This document shows, one piece after another, positions 16,440 through 25,120 of a DNA stretch of 39,849 bases. Numbering within the stretch: position 1 is the first letter of the stretch; every line of letters starts with the position of its first letter. The position numbers and the translations under genes were made by a program. This stretch comes from an uncultured Dialister sp. GTDB taxonomy: Bacteria > Bacillota > Negativicutes > Veillonellales > Dialisteraceae. The stretch spans positions 1-39,849 of the forward strand of contig UQRR01000009.1 of assembly GCA_900543455.1 (NCBI GenBank). Direction: 5' to 3'. The notes below the pieces were generated by a model, which had not been told where the DNA came from, searched no databases, and saw only the letters and a program-made list of their open reading frames with translations.

Positions 16440-17231
16440 ATGATTCGTGTATTAGTGAATGGGGCTGCAGGACGCATGGGCAGCGAGGTTGTCCGCTCAG
16501 TCCTCGCAGAAGATGGCCTGGAGCTTTGCGGCGGCGTCGATATCGGTGCGGCTGGCAAGGATTTGGGAGAAGCGATCGGTATCGGACACAATGGGATGAC
16601 CATTGATAAGACGCTGGAGGAAGCATTTGCCAAAGGCAAGCCGGATGTGATCGTTGATTTCACCAGTCCGAAGGTCATTTATGAAAATGCAAAGTATGTC
16701 CTTGAAAATGGGGTCAATATCGTCATCGGAACGACCGGCCTTACGACTGAGCAGAGAGAGGAACTCGCCGGCATTGCCAAAAAGACAGGTGCCAATGGAC
16801 TTGTTGCACCGAATTTCTCTTTGGGCGCTGTCCTTTTGATGAAGGTATCGGCGGAGATCTCCAAATACATGCCGAATGCAGAAATCATCGAGCTCCATCA
16901 CAATCATAAATATGATGCTCCTTCCGGCACAGCGAAGCTGACTGCCGAAAAAATGGCAGCTGCCCGCACCATGGAACCGGAAGCGGATGAAACAAAGGAA
17001 AGCTTGCCGGGCGTTCGCGGCGGCAAGTACGAAGGGATCACCATCCACTCTGTCCGCCTCCCGGGCTATGTGGCACATCAGGAAGTCCTCTTTGGCGGTT
17101 ATGGGGAAATCCTGACCCTGCGTCATGATTCTCTGGATCGCAAATCCTTTATGCCGGGCGTCATGCTTGCCTGCAAGAAGTGCATGACAGTCAAAGGCTT
17201 TGTTTATGGACTTGAAAATTATTTGGAATGA
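16440..17231 (+). CDS. dapB: 4-hydroxy-tetrahydrodipicolinate reductase
   Basis: It reduces the DapA product with NAD(P)H in diaminopimelate and lysine synthesis. The N-terminal Rossmann motif VNGAAGRMGSEVV and the catalytic and substrate motif ELHHNHKYDAPSGTA are present; FTSPKV and GTTG also fit. At 263 aa it has normal length. I start at ATG 16440 with AAAGGAGGAG upstream, not at the GTG about 45 bases earlier. The stop overlaps ATGA with a false start of asd; true asd begins 11 bases later. It is the first gene of dapB-asd-dapA. Confidence 0.96.
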   Translation: MIRVLVNGAAGRMGSEVVRSVLAEDGLELCGGVDIGAAGKDLGEAIGIGHNGMTIDKTLEEAFAKGKPDVIVDFTSPKVIYENAKYVLENGVNIVIGTTGLTTEQREELAGIAKKTGANGLVAPNFSLGAVLLMKVSAEISKYMPNAEIIELHHNHKYDAPSGTAKLTAEKMAAARTMEPEADETKESLPGVRGGKYEGITIHSVRLPGYVAHQEVLFGGYGEILTLRHDSLDRKSFMPGVMLACKKCMTVKGFVYGLENYLE

Positions 17232-17242
17232 GGTGCTTGACT

Positions 17243-18277
17243 ATGAGTAAACTCCCGCGCGTCGCCGTCCTTGGTGCTACTGGTGCCGTCGGACAGGAAT
17301 TTATCCGTCTGTTTGAAGAAAGAAATTTCCAGTTCGCTTCCCTGAAGCTTCTGGCCTCCAAACGCAGTGCAGGCAAGAAGCTCATGGTCTGCGGCAAGGA
17401 ATATACGGTAGAGGAAGCCAAGCCCGAATCTTTTGAAAACATTGATGTGGCTCTCTTTGCAGGCGGCAGCATCAGCAAGACGCTGGCACCGGAAGCTGCC
17501 AAACGCGGTGCTGTAGTCATCGATAACTCCTCCACCTTCCGTATGGATCCGGAAGTACCGCTCGTCATCCCGGAAATCAACCCGGAGGATATCGCAAAGC
17601 ACAAAGGCATCATCGCAAATCCGAACTGCTCCACCATCATCATGCTGATGGCACTGAAGCCGATTTATGACCTTTCCCGCATCAGACGCATCGTTGTCAG
17701 CACCTATCAGGCGGTATCCGGTGCGGGCAAAGAAGGCATCGATGAGCTCTATGAAGAAGCTGCCGCTTTTGCGAAAGGCGAGAATTATGAACCGAAGATC
17801 CTTCCGTCGGCCAGCCTTCCGAAACATTACCAGATCGCATACAATCTGATCCCGCAGATCGATATCTTCCTGGATAATGACTACACCAAGGAAGAAATGA
17901 AGATGGTGAATGAAACTCACAAAATCATGCATGATGCGGAGATCGGCATCACCCCGACCGCTGTTCGTGTACCGGTCGCAAGAAGCCATGCGGAGTCCAT
18001 CTACGTGGAAACCGAAGAACCGCTTACGGTCGAACAGGTGAAGAAAGCCATCGAAGGCTTCGAAGGCGCAGAACTGGTCGATGATGTGAAGAATATGATT
18101 TATCCGATGCCTCTTGATACCTCGGATAAGACAGATGTGGCTGTTGGTCGTATCCGTAAGGATCTTGTAAATCCGAATGGTATCAACCTCTGGGTGTCCG
18201 GCGATCAGATCAGAAAAGGCGCAGCGCTCAATACCCTGCAGATCGCAGAATATATGATCGCGCATGATATGTTATAA
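17243..18277 (+). CDS. asd: Aspartate-semialdehyde dehydrogenase
   Basis: It makes aspartate semialdehyde, the branch point to DAP/lysine, threonine and methionine. VAVLGATGAVGQEFIRL is the NADP-binding start. The active-site Cys129 lies in NPNCSTIIM; SGAGKEGIDEL and RVPVARSHAESIYVETE complete the family pattern. At 344 aa it has normal length. The start at 17243 is preceded by GAGGTG at 17229-17234; ATG at 17228 overlaps this site. It lies between dapB and dapA, which use its product. Confidence 0.96.
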   Translation: MSKLPRVAVLGATGAVGQEFIRLFEERNFQFASLKLLASKRSAGKKLMVCGKEYTVEEAKPESFENIDVALFAGGSISKTLAPEAAKRGAVVIDNSSTFRMDPEVPLVIPEINPEDIAKHKGIIANPNCSTIIMLMALKPIYDLSRIRRIVVSTYQAVSGAGKEGIDELYEEAAAFAKGENYEPKILPSASLPKHYQIAYNLIPQIDIFLDNDYTKEEMKMVNETHKIMHDAEIGITPTAVRVPVARSHAESIYVETEEPLTVEQVKKAIEGFEGAELVDDVKNMIYPMPLDTSDKTDVAVGRIRKDLVNPNGINLWVSGDQIRKGAALNTLQIAEYMIAHDML

Positions 18278-18288
18278 AAATGGTTGAT

Positions 18289-18560
18289 GGGTTCAGGGTT
18301 AGCCCCAGGGACGTTCTGTCCCTTGATTGTGAATGAAAGCTTTGCGCGAATTAGAAATGAAGGTGGCGGCTTCGCCGAGATCCTTCGACTCAGATCTCAT
18401 CAGTTCTGGCTGAGGCTATCCGAATAAACGTCGTTTCTCTCCGCTCAGGATGACGAAAACGGGGTGATGCCCGAAAGTGGCATTGAAGTCACCAGTCACC
18501 AGTCACCAGTCACCAGTCACCAGTCACTAGTCACTAGTCACTTCTAATCCCTAATCCCTA
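18289..18560 (+). repeat. Mosaic intergenic repeat, family 1, with an inserted stretch
   Basis: Head GGGTTAGCCCCAGGGACGTT, AAAGCTTTGCGC, GTGGCGGCTTCGCCGAGA. Then an insert of about 80 bases (GATCCTTCGACTCAGATCTC to CTCAGGATGACG) that also appears in part at about 24220-24300. Then GATGCCCGAAAGTGG, six to eight CACCAGT/CACTAGT units and two CTAATCC units. It separates asd from dapA. Confidence 0.8.
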
Positions 18561-18593
18561 GTTCAAAGATAAAGATCCAAAGGAGATACAACT

Positions 18594-19502
18594 ATGGCAA
18601 CTGCTCAGTTTGGCCGCGTCATTACGGCTATGATTACTCCGTTCACAGAAGATGGTGCTGTTGACTACGAAAGTGCTGTCGCTCTTGCAAAGCACCTCGT
18701 TGCTCATGGCTCTGAAGGCATTCTTGTCGGTGGAACCACCGGCGAAGGTGCTACCATGACCGCAGAAGAAAAACTGAAACTGTATACCCTCATCGTAGAT
18801 GCTGTCGGTAAACGCGCGGAAGGCAAGAAAGTGCCTGTCATGGGCAATATCGGTACCATCAGCACCGCAGATACCATTGCATTCGGCAACAAAGCCAAAG
18901 AAACAGGCATCGACTGCGCGCTGGTGATTGTTCCTTTCTACGTCAAACCGAATCAGGAAGGGATGTACCAGCACTTCACAGCGGTTGCAAAAGGCGTAGA
19001 TCTGCCGCTCGTTCTTTACAACGTACCGGGCAGAACCGGCGTATCTATCCAGCCGGAAACCATCAAGAGAATCGTAGATGAATGCCCGAATGTCGTCGGT
19101 ATCAAAGATGCAACCGGCAACTGGGATCAGGTCACCAAGGAAAAAGCGCTGCTTCCGGAAGACTTTATGATCTACAGCGGTGATGATGCATTCACACTGC
19201 CTGTTCTTCTCGCTGGCGGCGTAGGTATCATTTCTGTATCCTCTCATGTCATCGGGGATGACATGCTGGCTATGGTGGATGCCTTCGAAAAAGGCGATCT
19301 TGAAAAAGCCAGAGCGCTGCACCTCAAGATGTATGAAATCAACAAAGGCATGTTCTTCACCGCAAGCCCGACACCGGTCAAGACAGCAACGAACCTCATC
19401 GGCCAGCCTGGCGGACACTTCCGCCTGCCGATGGTCGAACCGACGGAAGCAGAAAAAGCAAAGGTACGTCAGATGCTTGAAAATTACGGCGGTCTGCTGT
19501 AA
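18594..19502 (+). CDS. dapA: 4-hydroxy-tetrahydrodipicolinate synthase
   Basis: It condenses pyruvate with aspartate semialdehyde. It has the TIM-barrel aldolase signature GGTTGEG near residue 47. The catalytic Tyr142 is in LYNVPGRTG and the Schiff-base Lys171 in GIKDATGNW. At 302 aa it has normal length. AAGGAGAT precedes the ATG. It lies 316 bases after asd behind a repeat, so it may be transcribed separately, although I see no good promoter there. A strong terminator follows. Confidence 0.97.
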   Translation: MATAQFGRVITAMITPFTEDGAVDYESAVALAKHLVAHGSEGILVGGTTGEGATMTAEEKLKLYTLIVDAVGKRAEGKKVPVMGNIGTISTADTIAFGNKAKETGIDCALVIVPFYVKPNQEGMYQHFTAVAKGVDLPLVLYNVPGRTGVSIQPETIKRIVDECPNVVGIKDATGNWDQVTKEKALLPEDFMIYSGDDAFTLPVLLAGGVGIISVSSHVIGDDMLAMVDAFEKGDLEKARALHLKMYEINKGMFFTASPTPVKTATNLIGQPGGHFRLPMVEPTEAEKAKVRQMLENYGGLL

Positions 19503-19531
19503 GAGATAGCTTTATGAAATAGCGCATGCCA

Positions 19532-19580
19532 AAAGGGGCTGTGAAGAAATGAATCCTCATTTCTTCACAGCCCCTTTTTA
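19532..19580. terminator. Strong bidirectional terminator after dapA
   Basis: A perfect 22-bp inverted repeat, AAAAGGGGCTGTGAAGAAAT... with loop ATCC (19554-19557), ending in TTTTT. The A-run on the 5' side also makes it a terminator in the other direction. Confidence 0.92.
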
Positions 19581-19628
19581 CTTTGCTTTCATTTGGTTCA
19601 TGGTTCATGGTTCAGGGTTCAGGGCTCT

Positions 19629-19886
19629 CGTGGCGGCTTCGCCGCCTTTTTTAGAGGATGGTATTCTCGTATCGCAGCCTTCCCCTCTAGGGGAAGGTGC
19701 CCCGCAGGGGCGGATAGGGTGACTATGGTATGAACGACAGTTGGTAGTACAGGAGAAAGAGAGGCGCATTTGTTCTGCATACGAAAGCACCCGAGCGCCG
19801 CTGACGCGGTCTCCCTTCCCAATGCGGGGAAGGCTTGTATGGTAGCGGCTTTGCCGCTTTTTTTTATTAGGCGATGCCCGAAGTGT
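19629..19886 (+). repeat. Family-2 intergenic repeat, left copy
   Basis: Begins GTGGCGGCTTCGCCGCC and contains CTTCCCCTCTAGGGGAAGG, GTGCCCCGCAGGGGCGGATA, GAGAGGCGCATTTG, CTGACGCGGTC and AATGCGGGGAAGGC, ending AGGCGATGCCCGAAG. The right copy at about 23803-24156 is in the same orientation and matches it closely for more than 150 bases. Confidence 0.85.
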
Positions 19887-19973
19887 TTTTTCATAAGTCA
19901 CTCTTGCAAGATGATTCTTCTCTATATTATTTCTCATAGCACCTATGCATATTTAGTATAGATATATAGAAAT

Positions 19974-20001
19974 TTGACAATATGACCGGGGGGGGTAAAC
20001 T
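19974..20001 (+). promoter_or_regulatory. Autotransporter promoter with a G8 tract in the spacer
   Basis: Perfect TTGACA at 19974-19979, then a 16-base spacer ending in eight consecutive Gs (19988-19995), then TAAACT at 19996-20001 (4 of 6 to TATAAT). The upstream 60 bases are very AT-rich. A homopolymer here can change spacer length by slippage, as known for meningococcal porA. The GCGAG/CTCGC hairpin (20057-20071) precedes the ribosome site. Confidence 0.6.
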
Positions 20002-20088
20002 TTAAGCAGGTTTTTAGGTTGCTAAATAATAGTTGTTTTAGATTCTTCGTGGTGTGGCGAGCGTGTCTCGCAGAAAAGAGGAATGCAA

Positions 20089-23000
20089 ATGAAAAGCAAA
20101 AAGATGTTAGCACAGATTGCCGCCTTTTCGCTGGTCTTCGGAATGACGGGTGTGGTTTCATCCTGGGCAGATAACACGGCGGATGAGGTCGTAGTTAAAG
20201 GCACGACGGTGGAGCAGTACGATCCTATTAATATCGTGAAAGTAGATAATACATTGGTGGATACAGCTACGGATGGCAGCCTGTCCATTACCGGCAAAGA
20301 TGTAAGAGGTATTTGGCTGACGGATGGAGCAAAATTAACGGCGAATAACGTTAATTTCAATGATAAAGGAACCGCGAATGAAGTGTGTGCGGAGAAGGGC
20401 AGTACGCTCATCGTAAATGGTGGCAGTATCACGGCACCCATGGGGTATTTCAGCGCGGATAGCGGAAGCACGATCTCAACTGATAATACCACGATTACTA
20501 CTGGTGCTTGGGCAAATAATGCTGCCATCAAGCTGAAGAACAGTACGACATCGGGAAATTGGCTGTATGCGGGAAATGCATTTCCTGAAAATGAGGATGA
20601 TAAAGGTGATGTAGCAGAAGGACTGCCTGTCGGATCTATCACTATTGATGGCGGTACGGCCAGCGTGAAAAATGTATTGGTGCAGAACAAAGGGCAGTTT
20701 AACGTTACAAATGGTGCCGTACTGGATGTGACGAAGGATACGTCGGCAACGGATACGGAATGGGAACAGCCTGCTACCGGTATTATGAAGGGCGGAGAAA
20801 TCGTTGTCAGAGCCTGGGGACCGAATACCGCGCAGGCAGAAAAGGGAAACAGCGACAGCGATCCGATCAATAAGCTGGATCAAGTATCGACTTTGGCAGT
20901 GAACGGTGCGACGGTCAAGGCAAATAAGCTTACCGTAGAGGGGAAAGAAGCTAAAGAATTAAACTATTCTGAGAGCGCTGCCTTTACGGCGAAGAATAGC
21001 AAGGTCGAATTAGGTTCAGCAACATTAAACAGTGCGAAGTTTTATGCAGAAAACAGTCAGATTTCCATCGGTGATTTGCACGCAGAAAATAGCCAGATGT
21101 CCGTAAAGGGAGATTTGAATGTCAGCGGAAGAATGGAATTCTATGGTGGAACTTTTTCGGCGGATGCTTTACAACTAAAAGCAGACAAAACAGCCTTTCA
21201 AATTATTCGATTCTGCGATGGTGCCAAAGCTGAAGTTAAAAAGTTTTCTAGTGATGGTGTCATTTTAGATATTAACACTTCTGATTATGATATCAGCAAA
21301 GGGCAAGGTGCTGATGTTACCATCCATCAAATAGCGTTGTCTAATGAGAGCGAAATCCAGCTTGAAAAAGGATCGCTTCATTCTGATACAGTAAACTTAG
21401 ATAAAAAAGCACAGCTTTTTGCTAATAACGGTACAAAAGCTGAAATTCAGAAGATGACAATGGACAACGGCAGTCGTCTGGATGTCGGTTCTTATGATGA
21501 AGATGATATGGTGGTCAAAGAAGCTGCTGACGTCACTGTTCATCAGTTGGACATGAAGGGTAACAGCACTATTACCATCGAGAACGGTAAACTGAATTCC
21601 GACCAGATCACCATGGACATGTCGACCATCAACATCGCGGGCGTCGGCACGCTGATCGCGAACAAGATGACGCTGAATAATACCAAGCTGTCTTTGAGCG
21701 GCATTCAGAATGAGGTGACTACGCTGGCACTCGATGCGGATGAGGATATCCAGCCGATGGATGTCAGGCAGAATGGGGTGACTGTAGAGGTCAAGGATAC
21801 GCTCACGATGAATGACGGTACGCTTCAGGTCAAGGATGGCTCGAAGCTCACCACGAACCAGATGAAGCTCGATAATGGCAGCACGGTCACAGTCGACGGG
21901 ACAAATTCTTCTTACACGATCAAAGGCACCGATAACACCGTAAGCGGCGACGCGAAGATTGACGTCATCAATGGCGGTAGCGTCACGCTGGCAGAGGGCG
22001 CTGGCATCAAGGCGGAAGCAGATGCCAATAACAAGGTGAAGACCTTCATCACGGCGGATAGTAGCAGTACGGTCGACGTGACGAAGGGCAGCCTGTATAT
22101 CGCGAATGCGGAGAGGGATGGCACGGTCTATGATGTTTCTACCGCTATCAAGAGCGGGACGGAAAACAAAGGAAATGCTTTCGATAAAATTTATGGTAAC
22201 AGCCGCCGCACGATAGCCATCAAAAAGGATGCAAACGGCAACTACACCTTCAAGTCAAATATCGATGAGATCGCGAAGAATTCCCCGATTTATAACATCC
22301 TGAATGAAGCGGATCAGAATGAAGGAAAACTGGCGGAATTCGCGGAATTCATGGACAAGGCATTGGGCGAAGGCACATTTGGCGAAGGCATGACGGAAGC
22401 ACAGCAGAATGCACTGGCGAATAATGCGCTTGAACATGCAGCGGCGATTGCGGAAATGGCTGGCGTGACCCACGGCACATATGGATTTGCACAGGATTTC
22501 TCCGGCATGATCGCTAACCACAAGGGAGAAGGAAGCGGCATCTGGGCAAACTACCTCCGTCAGGATAAGAAGGTGGACGGGTTCCAGGTCGCTGGACGAA
22601 AGGCGAAGTATGATGTGAAGTACAATGGCTTCCTCATCGGCAGTGATCTGATTTCCGATGAAAACTCCCGCACGGGCATCGCTTTTGCCTATGCGGATGG
22701 CAGCCATACAGAGAAGGATGGCGTAACCGGAAAGAATGATACCAAGTACTATGGCGGTGATGTGTACCATCACTTCACCGCTGGCGGTATCCAGTATAAA
22801 GCGGATATCGGTTTCATCAAGAGCGATAATGATCTGGAGCAGACCCAGCTGGGAAGGACCATCAAAGGTTCTGTGGATGGCAATGCCTTCTTCGCCGGCA
22901 TTCGTGCTGAGAAGGAAATCGCGCTTGGTGCGTCTTCCCTGACTCCGTATGCAGGACTTCGCTACTACCGCATCCATACCGGCGACTTCACAGACAGCCT

Positions 23001-23334
23001 CGGCATGAAGCATGAAACGGAAAATGCCAACCTTTGGAACCTGCCGGTCGGCGTGGAATTCCGTCATGAGGTCAAGAATGGCAACTGGAGCCTTACCCCT
23101 GTCGTAGAAATCGGGTACAATTTCGCGATGGGAGATAAGGACACGAAGGAAACCGTCAGCCTCGGTGATGCAGCGGATACCTTCGCCTTCGACATCGGTG
23201 AAAGTGCCTTCCTCGCCCGTCTCGGCGTAGAAGCAGAAAACAGCACATGGACTCTGGGCGGCGGCTATCGCTATCAGAAGGGCAGTGATACCCAGTCGAA
23301 CCAGTGGTACATCCAGGCCGGCTATCGTTTCTAA
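20089..23334 (+). CDS. Autotransporter (type Va) with beta-helix passenger
   Basis: A predicted surface protein of 1081 aa. Residues 1-27 are a Sec signal peptide (MKSKK, hydrophobic core, SSWA then DN). The passenger, about residues 28-780, is rich in Gly, Asn, Thr, Asp and Val. It is made of imperfect beta-helix turns with recurrent phrases such as LTANNVNFND, LIANKMTLNN, LTTNQMKLDN and DGTLQVKDGS. From about 800 an autotransporter beta-domain begins (GIWANYLRQ, SRTGIAFAY), with alternating strands up to the terminal QAGYRF; the final Phe suits BAM recognition. I use ATG 20089 because AGAGG is eight bases upstream; ATG 20083 is too close. No protease motif is seen, so an adhesin-like role is a guess. 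It stands alone between a bidirectional terminator and a second terminator. Confidence 0.9.
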   Translation: MKSKKMLAQIAAFSLVFGMTGVVSSWADNTADEVVVKGTTVEQYDPINIVKVDNTLVDTATDGSLSITGKDVRGIWLTDGAKLTANNVNFNDKGTANEVCAEKGSTLIVNGGSITAPMGYFSADSGSTISTDNTTITTGAWANNAAIKLKNSTTSGNWLYAGNAFPENEDDKGDVAEGLPVGSITIDGGTASVKNVLVQNKGQFNVTNGAVLDVTKDTSATDTEWEQPATGIMKGGEIVVRAWGPNTAQAEKGNSDSDPINKLDQVSTLAVNGATVKANKLTVEGKEAKELNYSESAAFTAKNSKVELGSATLNSAKFYAENSQISIGDLHAENSQMSVKGDLNVSGRMEFYGGTFSADALQLKADKTAFQIIRFCDGAKAEVKKFSSDGVILDINTSDYDISKGQGADVTIHQIALSNESEIQLEKGSLHSDTVNLDKKAQLFANNGTKAEIQKMTMDNGSRLDVGSYDEDDMVVKEAADVTVHQLDMKGNSTITIENGKLNSDQITMDMSTINIAGVGTLIANKMTLNNTKLSLSGIQNEVTTLALDADEDIQPMDVRQNGVTVEVKDTLTMNDGTLQVKDGSKLTTNQMKLDNGSTVTVDGTNSSYTIKGTDNTVSGDAKIDVINGGSVTLAEGAGIKAEADANNKVKTFITADSSSTVDVTKGSLYIANAERDGTVYDVSTAIKSGTENKGNAFDKIYGNSRRTIAIKKDANGNYTFKSNIDEIAKNSPIYNILNEADQNEGKLAEFAEFMDKALGEGTFGEGMTEAQQNALANNALEHAAAIAEMAGVTHGTYGFAQDFSGMIANHKGEGSGIWANYLRQDKKVDGFQVAGRKAKYDVKYNGFLIGSDLISDENSRTGIAFAYADGSHTEKDGVTGKNDTKYYGGDVYHHFTAGGIQYKADIGFIKSDNDLEQTQLGRTIKGSVDGNAFFAGIRAEKEIALGASSLTPYAGLRYYRIHTGDFTDSLGMKHETENANLWNLPVGVEFRHEVKNGNWSLTPVVEIGYNFAMGDKDTKETVSLGDAADTFAFDIGESAFLARLGVEAENSTWTLGGGYRYQKGSDTQSNQWYIQAGYRF

Positions 23335-23367
23335 TTGTTTTTGAAATCCTACTATGGCAAGAAAAAG

Positions 23368-23394
23368 CACCAGTCTTTATGGCTGGTGTTTTTT
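23368..23394 (+). terminator. Terminator of the autotransporter gene
   Basis: CACCAG (23368-23373), 9-base loop, CTGGTG (23383-23388), then TTTTTTC, with an A-run upstream. Confidence 0.85.
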
Positions 23395-23404
23395 CTTTGT
23401 GTGA

Positions 23405-23802
23405 ATTGGTTCAAGGTTAGCCCCGGGGGCGGTGCGGCCCCCTTGATTGGATGAAAGAGGGGAAGCGGGTTCTATGGGTTTTATGGGGACAGTGGGTAGG
23501 GCGGTGGCAGTGCATAAGAATATAGAAGCTCCGCGCCGAAGGCGCAGGATAGAGTGCCTCGAAGAGGCACAACTCTACGCAGCGGTATGAAAAACGATAT
23601 AAGACGATCCGTCTTTCTTGCGTGTCATGAGGGCCGAAGTAGAGGGCTCCTTCTTGCAGAGCGGTAAATCGTGAGCGAGGGAAAGGCGAAAAAGGAAGCA
23701 CCAAGGTGTCGTTTGAGTGAGGGCGCATGTGTGCATATGGCGGCAGTGCAATAAAGATCCCTCGGCTGCGCTCGGGATGACGATACGGGGGAGCGGATTC
23801 GC
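23405..23802. repeat. Repeat-rich non-coding stretch after the autotransporter
   Basis: No gene is visible. It holds a family-1 head (GGTTAGCCCCGGGGGCGGTG) and two neat hairpins, GCGCC-GAA-GGCGC (about 23533-23545) and GTGCCTC-GAA-GAGGCAC (about 23556-23572). A CCCTCGGCTGCGCTCGGGAT palindrome lies near 23760. Open frames here are short and lack ribosome sites. Confidence 0.55.
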
Positions 23803-24156
23803 AAGGAGGCAGCGCCGCCTTTTTAGAAGAGGGGATTCTCGTATCGTAGCCTTCCCCTCTAGGGGAAGGTGCCCCGCAGGGGCGGATAGGGCAGACATGG
23901 TATGAAAGACAGATGGTAGTATAGGGGAAAGAGAGGCGCATTTGTGCTGCTTACGAAAGCACCCGAGCGTCGCAGACGCGGTCCCCATGCGGGTAATGCT
24001 ATTTAAGTTAAGGAAATTTTTAGCGTCATAACGACTTGCTCCCCCGATGGGGAGCCAAGAATGATCTGCCGCTTAACTTAATAGCATTACCCAGGCGGGG
24101 AAGGCTTGTATGGAGAAGGCTTTGTCGCCTTTTTGATTGGGCGATGCCCGAAAGCG
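23803..24156 (+). repeat. Family-2 intergenic repeat, right copy, split by a MITE
   Basis: Collinear with the left copy at 19629-19886: CCGCCTTTTTAGAAGAG, the GGGGAAGGTGCCCCGCAGGGG block, GAGAGGCGCATTTG, GCAGACGCGGTC, then a 102-base insertion, then GGCGGGGAAGGC to GGGCGATGCCCGAAAG. With the left copy it brackets the autotransporter gene as ~4-kb direct repeats. Confidence 0.85.
23991..24092. mobile_element. 102-bp MITE-like element
   Basis: Ends are inverted: GGGTAATGCTATTTAAGTTAAG on the left and, read from the right, GGGTAATGCTATTAAGTTAAG (one-base gap). It interrupts the family-2 repeat where the left copy is continuous (AATGCGGGGAAGG). Flanks ATGCGG and AGGCGG may be an imperfect target duplication. 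The inside includes CTCCCCCGATGGGGAG. A related right-end sequence occurs at about 39757-39805. No transposase is in this window. Confidence 0.7.
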
Positions 24157-24478
24157 GCTTTTTAGTCACCAGTCACTCCTATGATACGAGGGAAGGGATC
24201 GTCTCATATGCGTGGTATGAAATCCTTCGACTCAGTCCCCACTTGTTCTGGCTGGGGGGTTTCACACATAGGGCGTTTTCGTCCGCTCAGGATGACGATA
24301 TGGGTAAGAGGTAGTCTCACATGGACAAGAAATGGTCTTGCATGGGGAAATGCAACCCTCTTGTCGTTGACGGTGAAGCGTCGCGTGTGTGAGCGGAAAC
24401 GGTAAGGTAGTTTTTCCATGAATGCGGGGGACGTACTTCTTGGAAGGCGTGCTGGCTATCGACGATAAATTCCACATA

Positions 24479-24507
24479 AAAAGCGCGCCTTATGAGGGCG
24501 CGCTTTT
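24479..24507. terminator. Bidirectional terminator of the prepilin gene
   Basis: AAAAGCGCGCC (24479-24489), 7-base loop, GGCGCGCTTTT (24497-24507); 11-bp symmetrical stem. It lies nine bases beyond the prepilin stop on the minus strand. Confidence 0.85.
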
Positions 24508-24515
24508 ATGCGTGA

Positions 24516-24911
24516 TTATTTCCCTGTATCACTGTTTGTGCTCCCCGTCGATGTGCCGAAGGAGGAGTAGGTGACGCCATTAAAGGTGCAGGTGACTTCG
24601 CCTTTGTTTCCTATAGTATAAGTACCGGCACCCGTGGGTGGTTCGGGGACTTTTTTCAGATAGCCGTTATCGCCTGCGAGTGTGGAGAGGTCCGTGGGGT
24701 AGGTGCCGCCTTTCTTGACGTGGTAGACTTCCATGGCGGTGCCGATGGTGGAAAGATCAGACTGGATCTTGGCAACCTTTGCTTCGTCGGTCATGCCGAC
24801 GAGGTTCGGGATGGCGACCGCGGCAAGGATGCCGATGATCGCGACAACGATGATGAGCTCTAAGAGCATGAAGCCTTTTCTTTTTTTGACCGTTTTCTTC
24901 TTTTCTTCCAT
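24516..24911 (-). CDS. Type IV prepilin / GspG-like pseudopilin, orphan
   Basis: 131-aa protein starting MEEKKKTVKKRKG then FMLLELIIVVAIIGILAAVAIPNL. This is a class III signal: cleavage would occur after Gly13, with Phe at +1 and Glu at +5 of the mature pilin. The soluble part has GTYPTDLSTLAGDNGYLKKVPEPP, like GspG or gut-Firmicute type IV pilins, and a Ser/Thr-rich tail. The start at 24911 has AAGGAGG seven bases upstream; a longer frame from 24965 has no ribosome site. No peptidase, ATPase or assembly genes lie nearby, so it must use machinery encoded elsewhere, or be relict. Confidence 0.85.
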   Translation of the reverse strand: MEEKKKTVKKRKGFMLLELIIVVAIIGILAAVAIPNLVGMTDEAKVAKIQSDLSTIGTAMEVYHVKKGGTYPTDLSTLAGDNGYLKKVPEPPTGAGTYTIGNKGEVTCTFNGVTYSSFGTSTGSTNSDTGK

Positions 24912-24943
24912 GGGATGGGCCTCCTTCGCAGGAACTGGTGCTA

Positions 24944-24977
24944 TGCACGATATATTTCCTTGCACAATATATTTCCT
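24944..24977. repeat. 17-bp direct tandem repeat upstream of the prepilin gene
   Basis: TGCACGATATATTTCCT is followed directly by TGCACAATATATTTCCT (16 of 17 identical). It lies 33-66 bases before the prepilin start, in or near its promoter and 5' leader. It could be a paired operator. Confidence 0.7.
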
Positions 24978-25120
24978 TAATTATGCGCGCAAACTTTCTC
25001 ATTTTCCAATACGGATATAGAATGCATCATCGGATTTGGGTGAGAAAAATAGATAGGTGAGTGTTTCCGTGGCATATTTTCGTGTGTGAAAAAACGTCAG
25101 CCTGTACGGATAGAGTGGAC

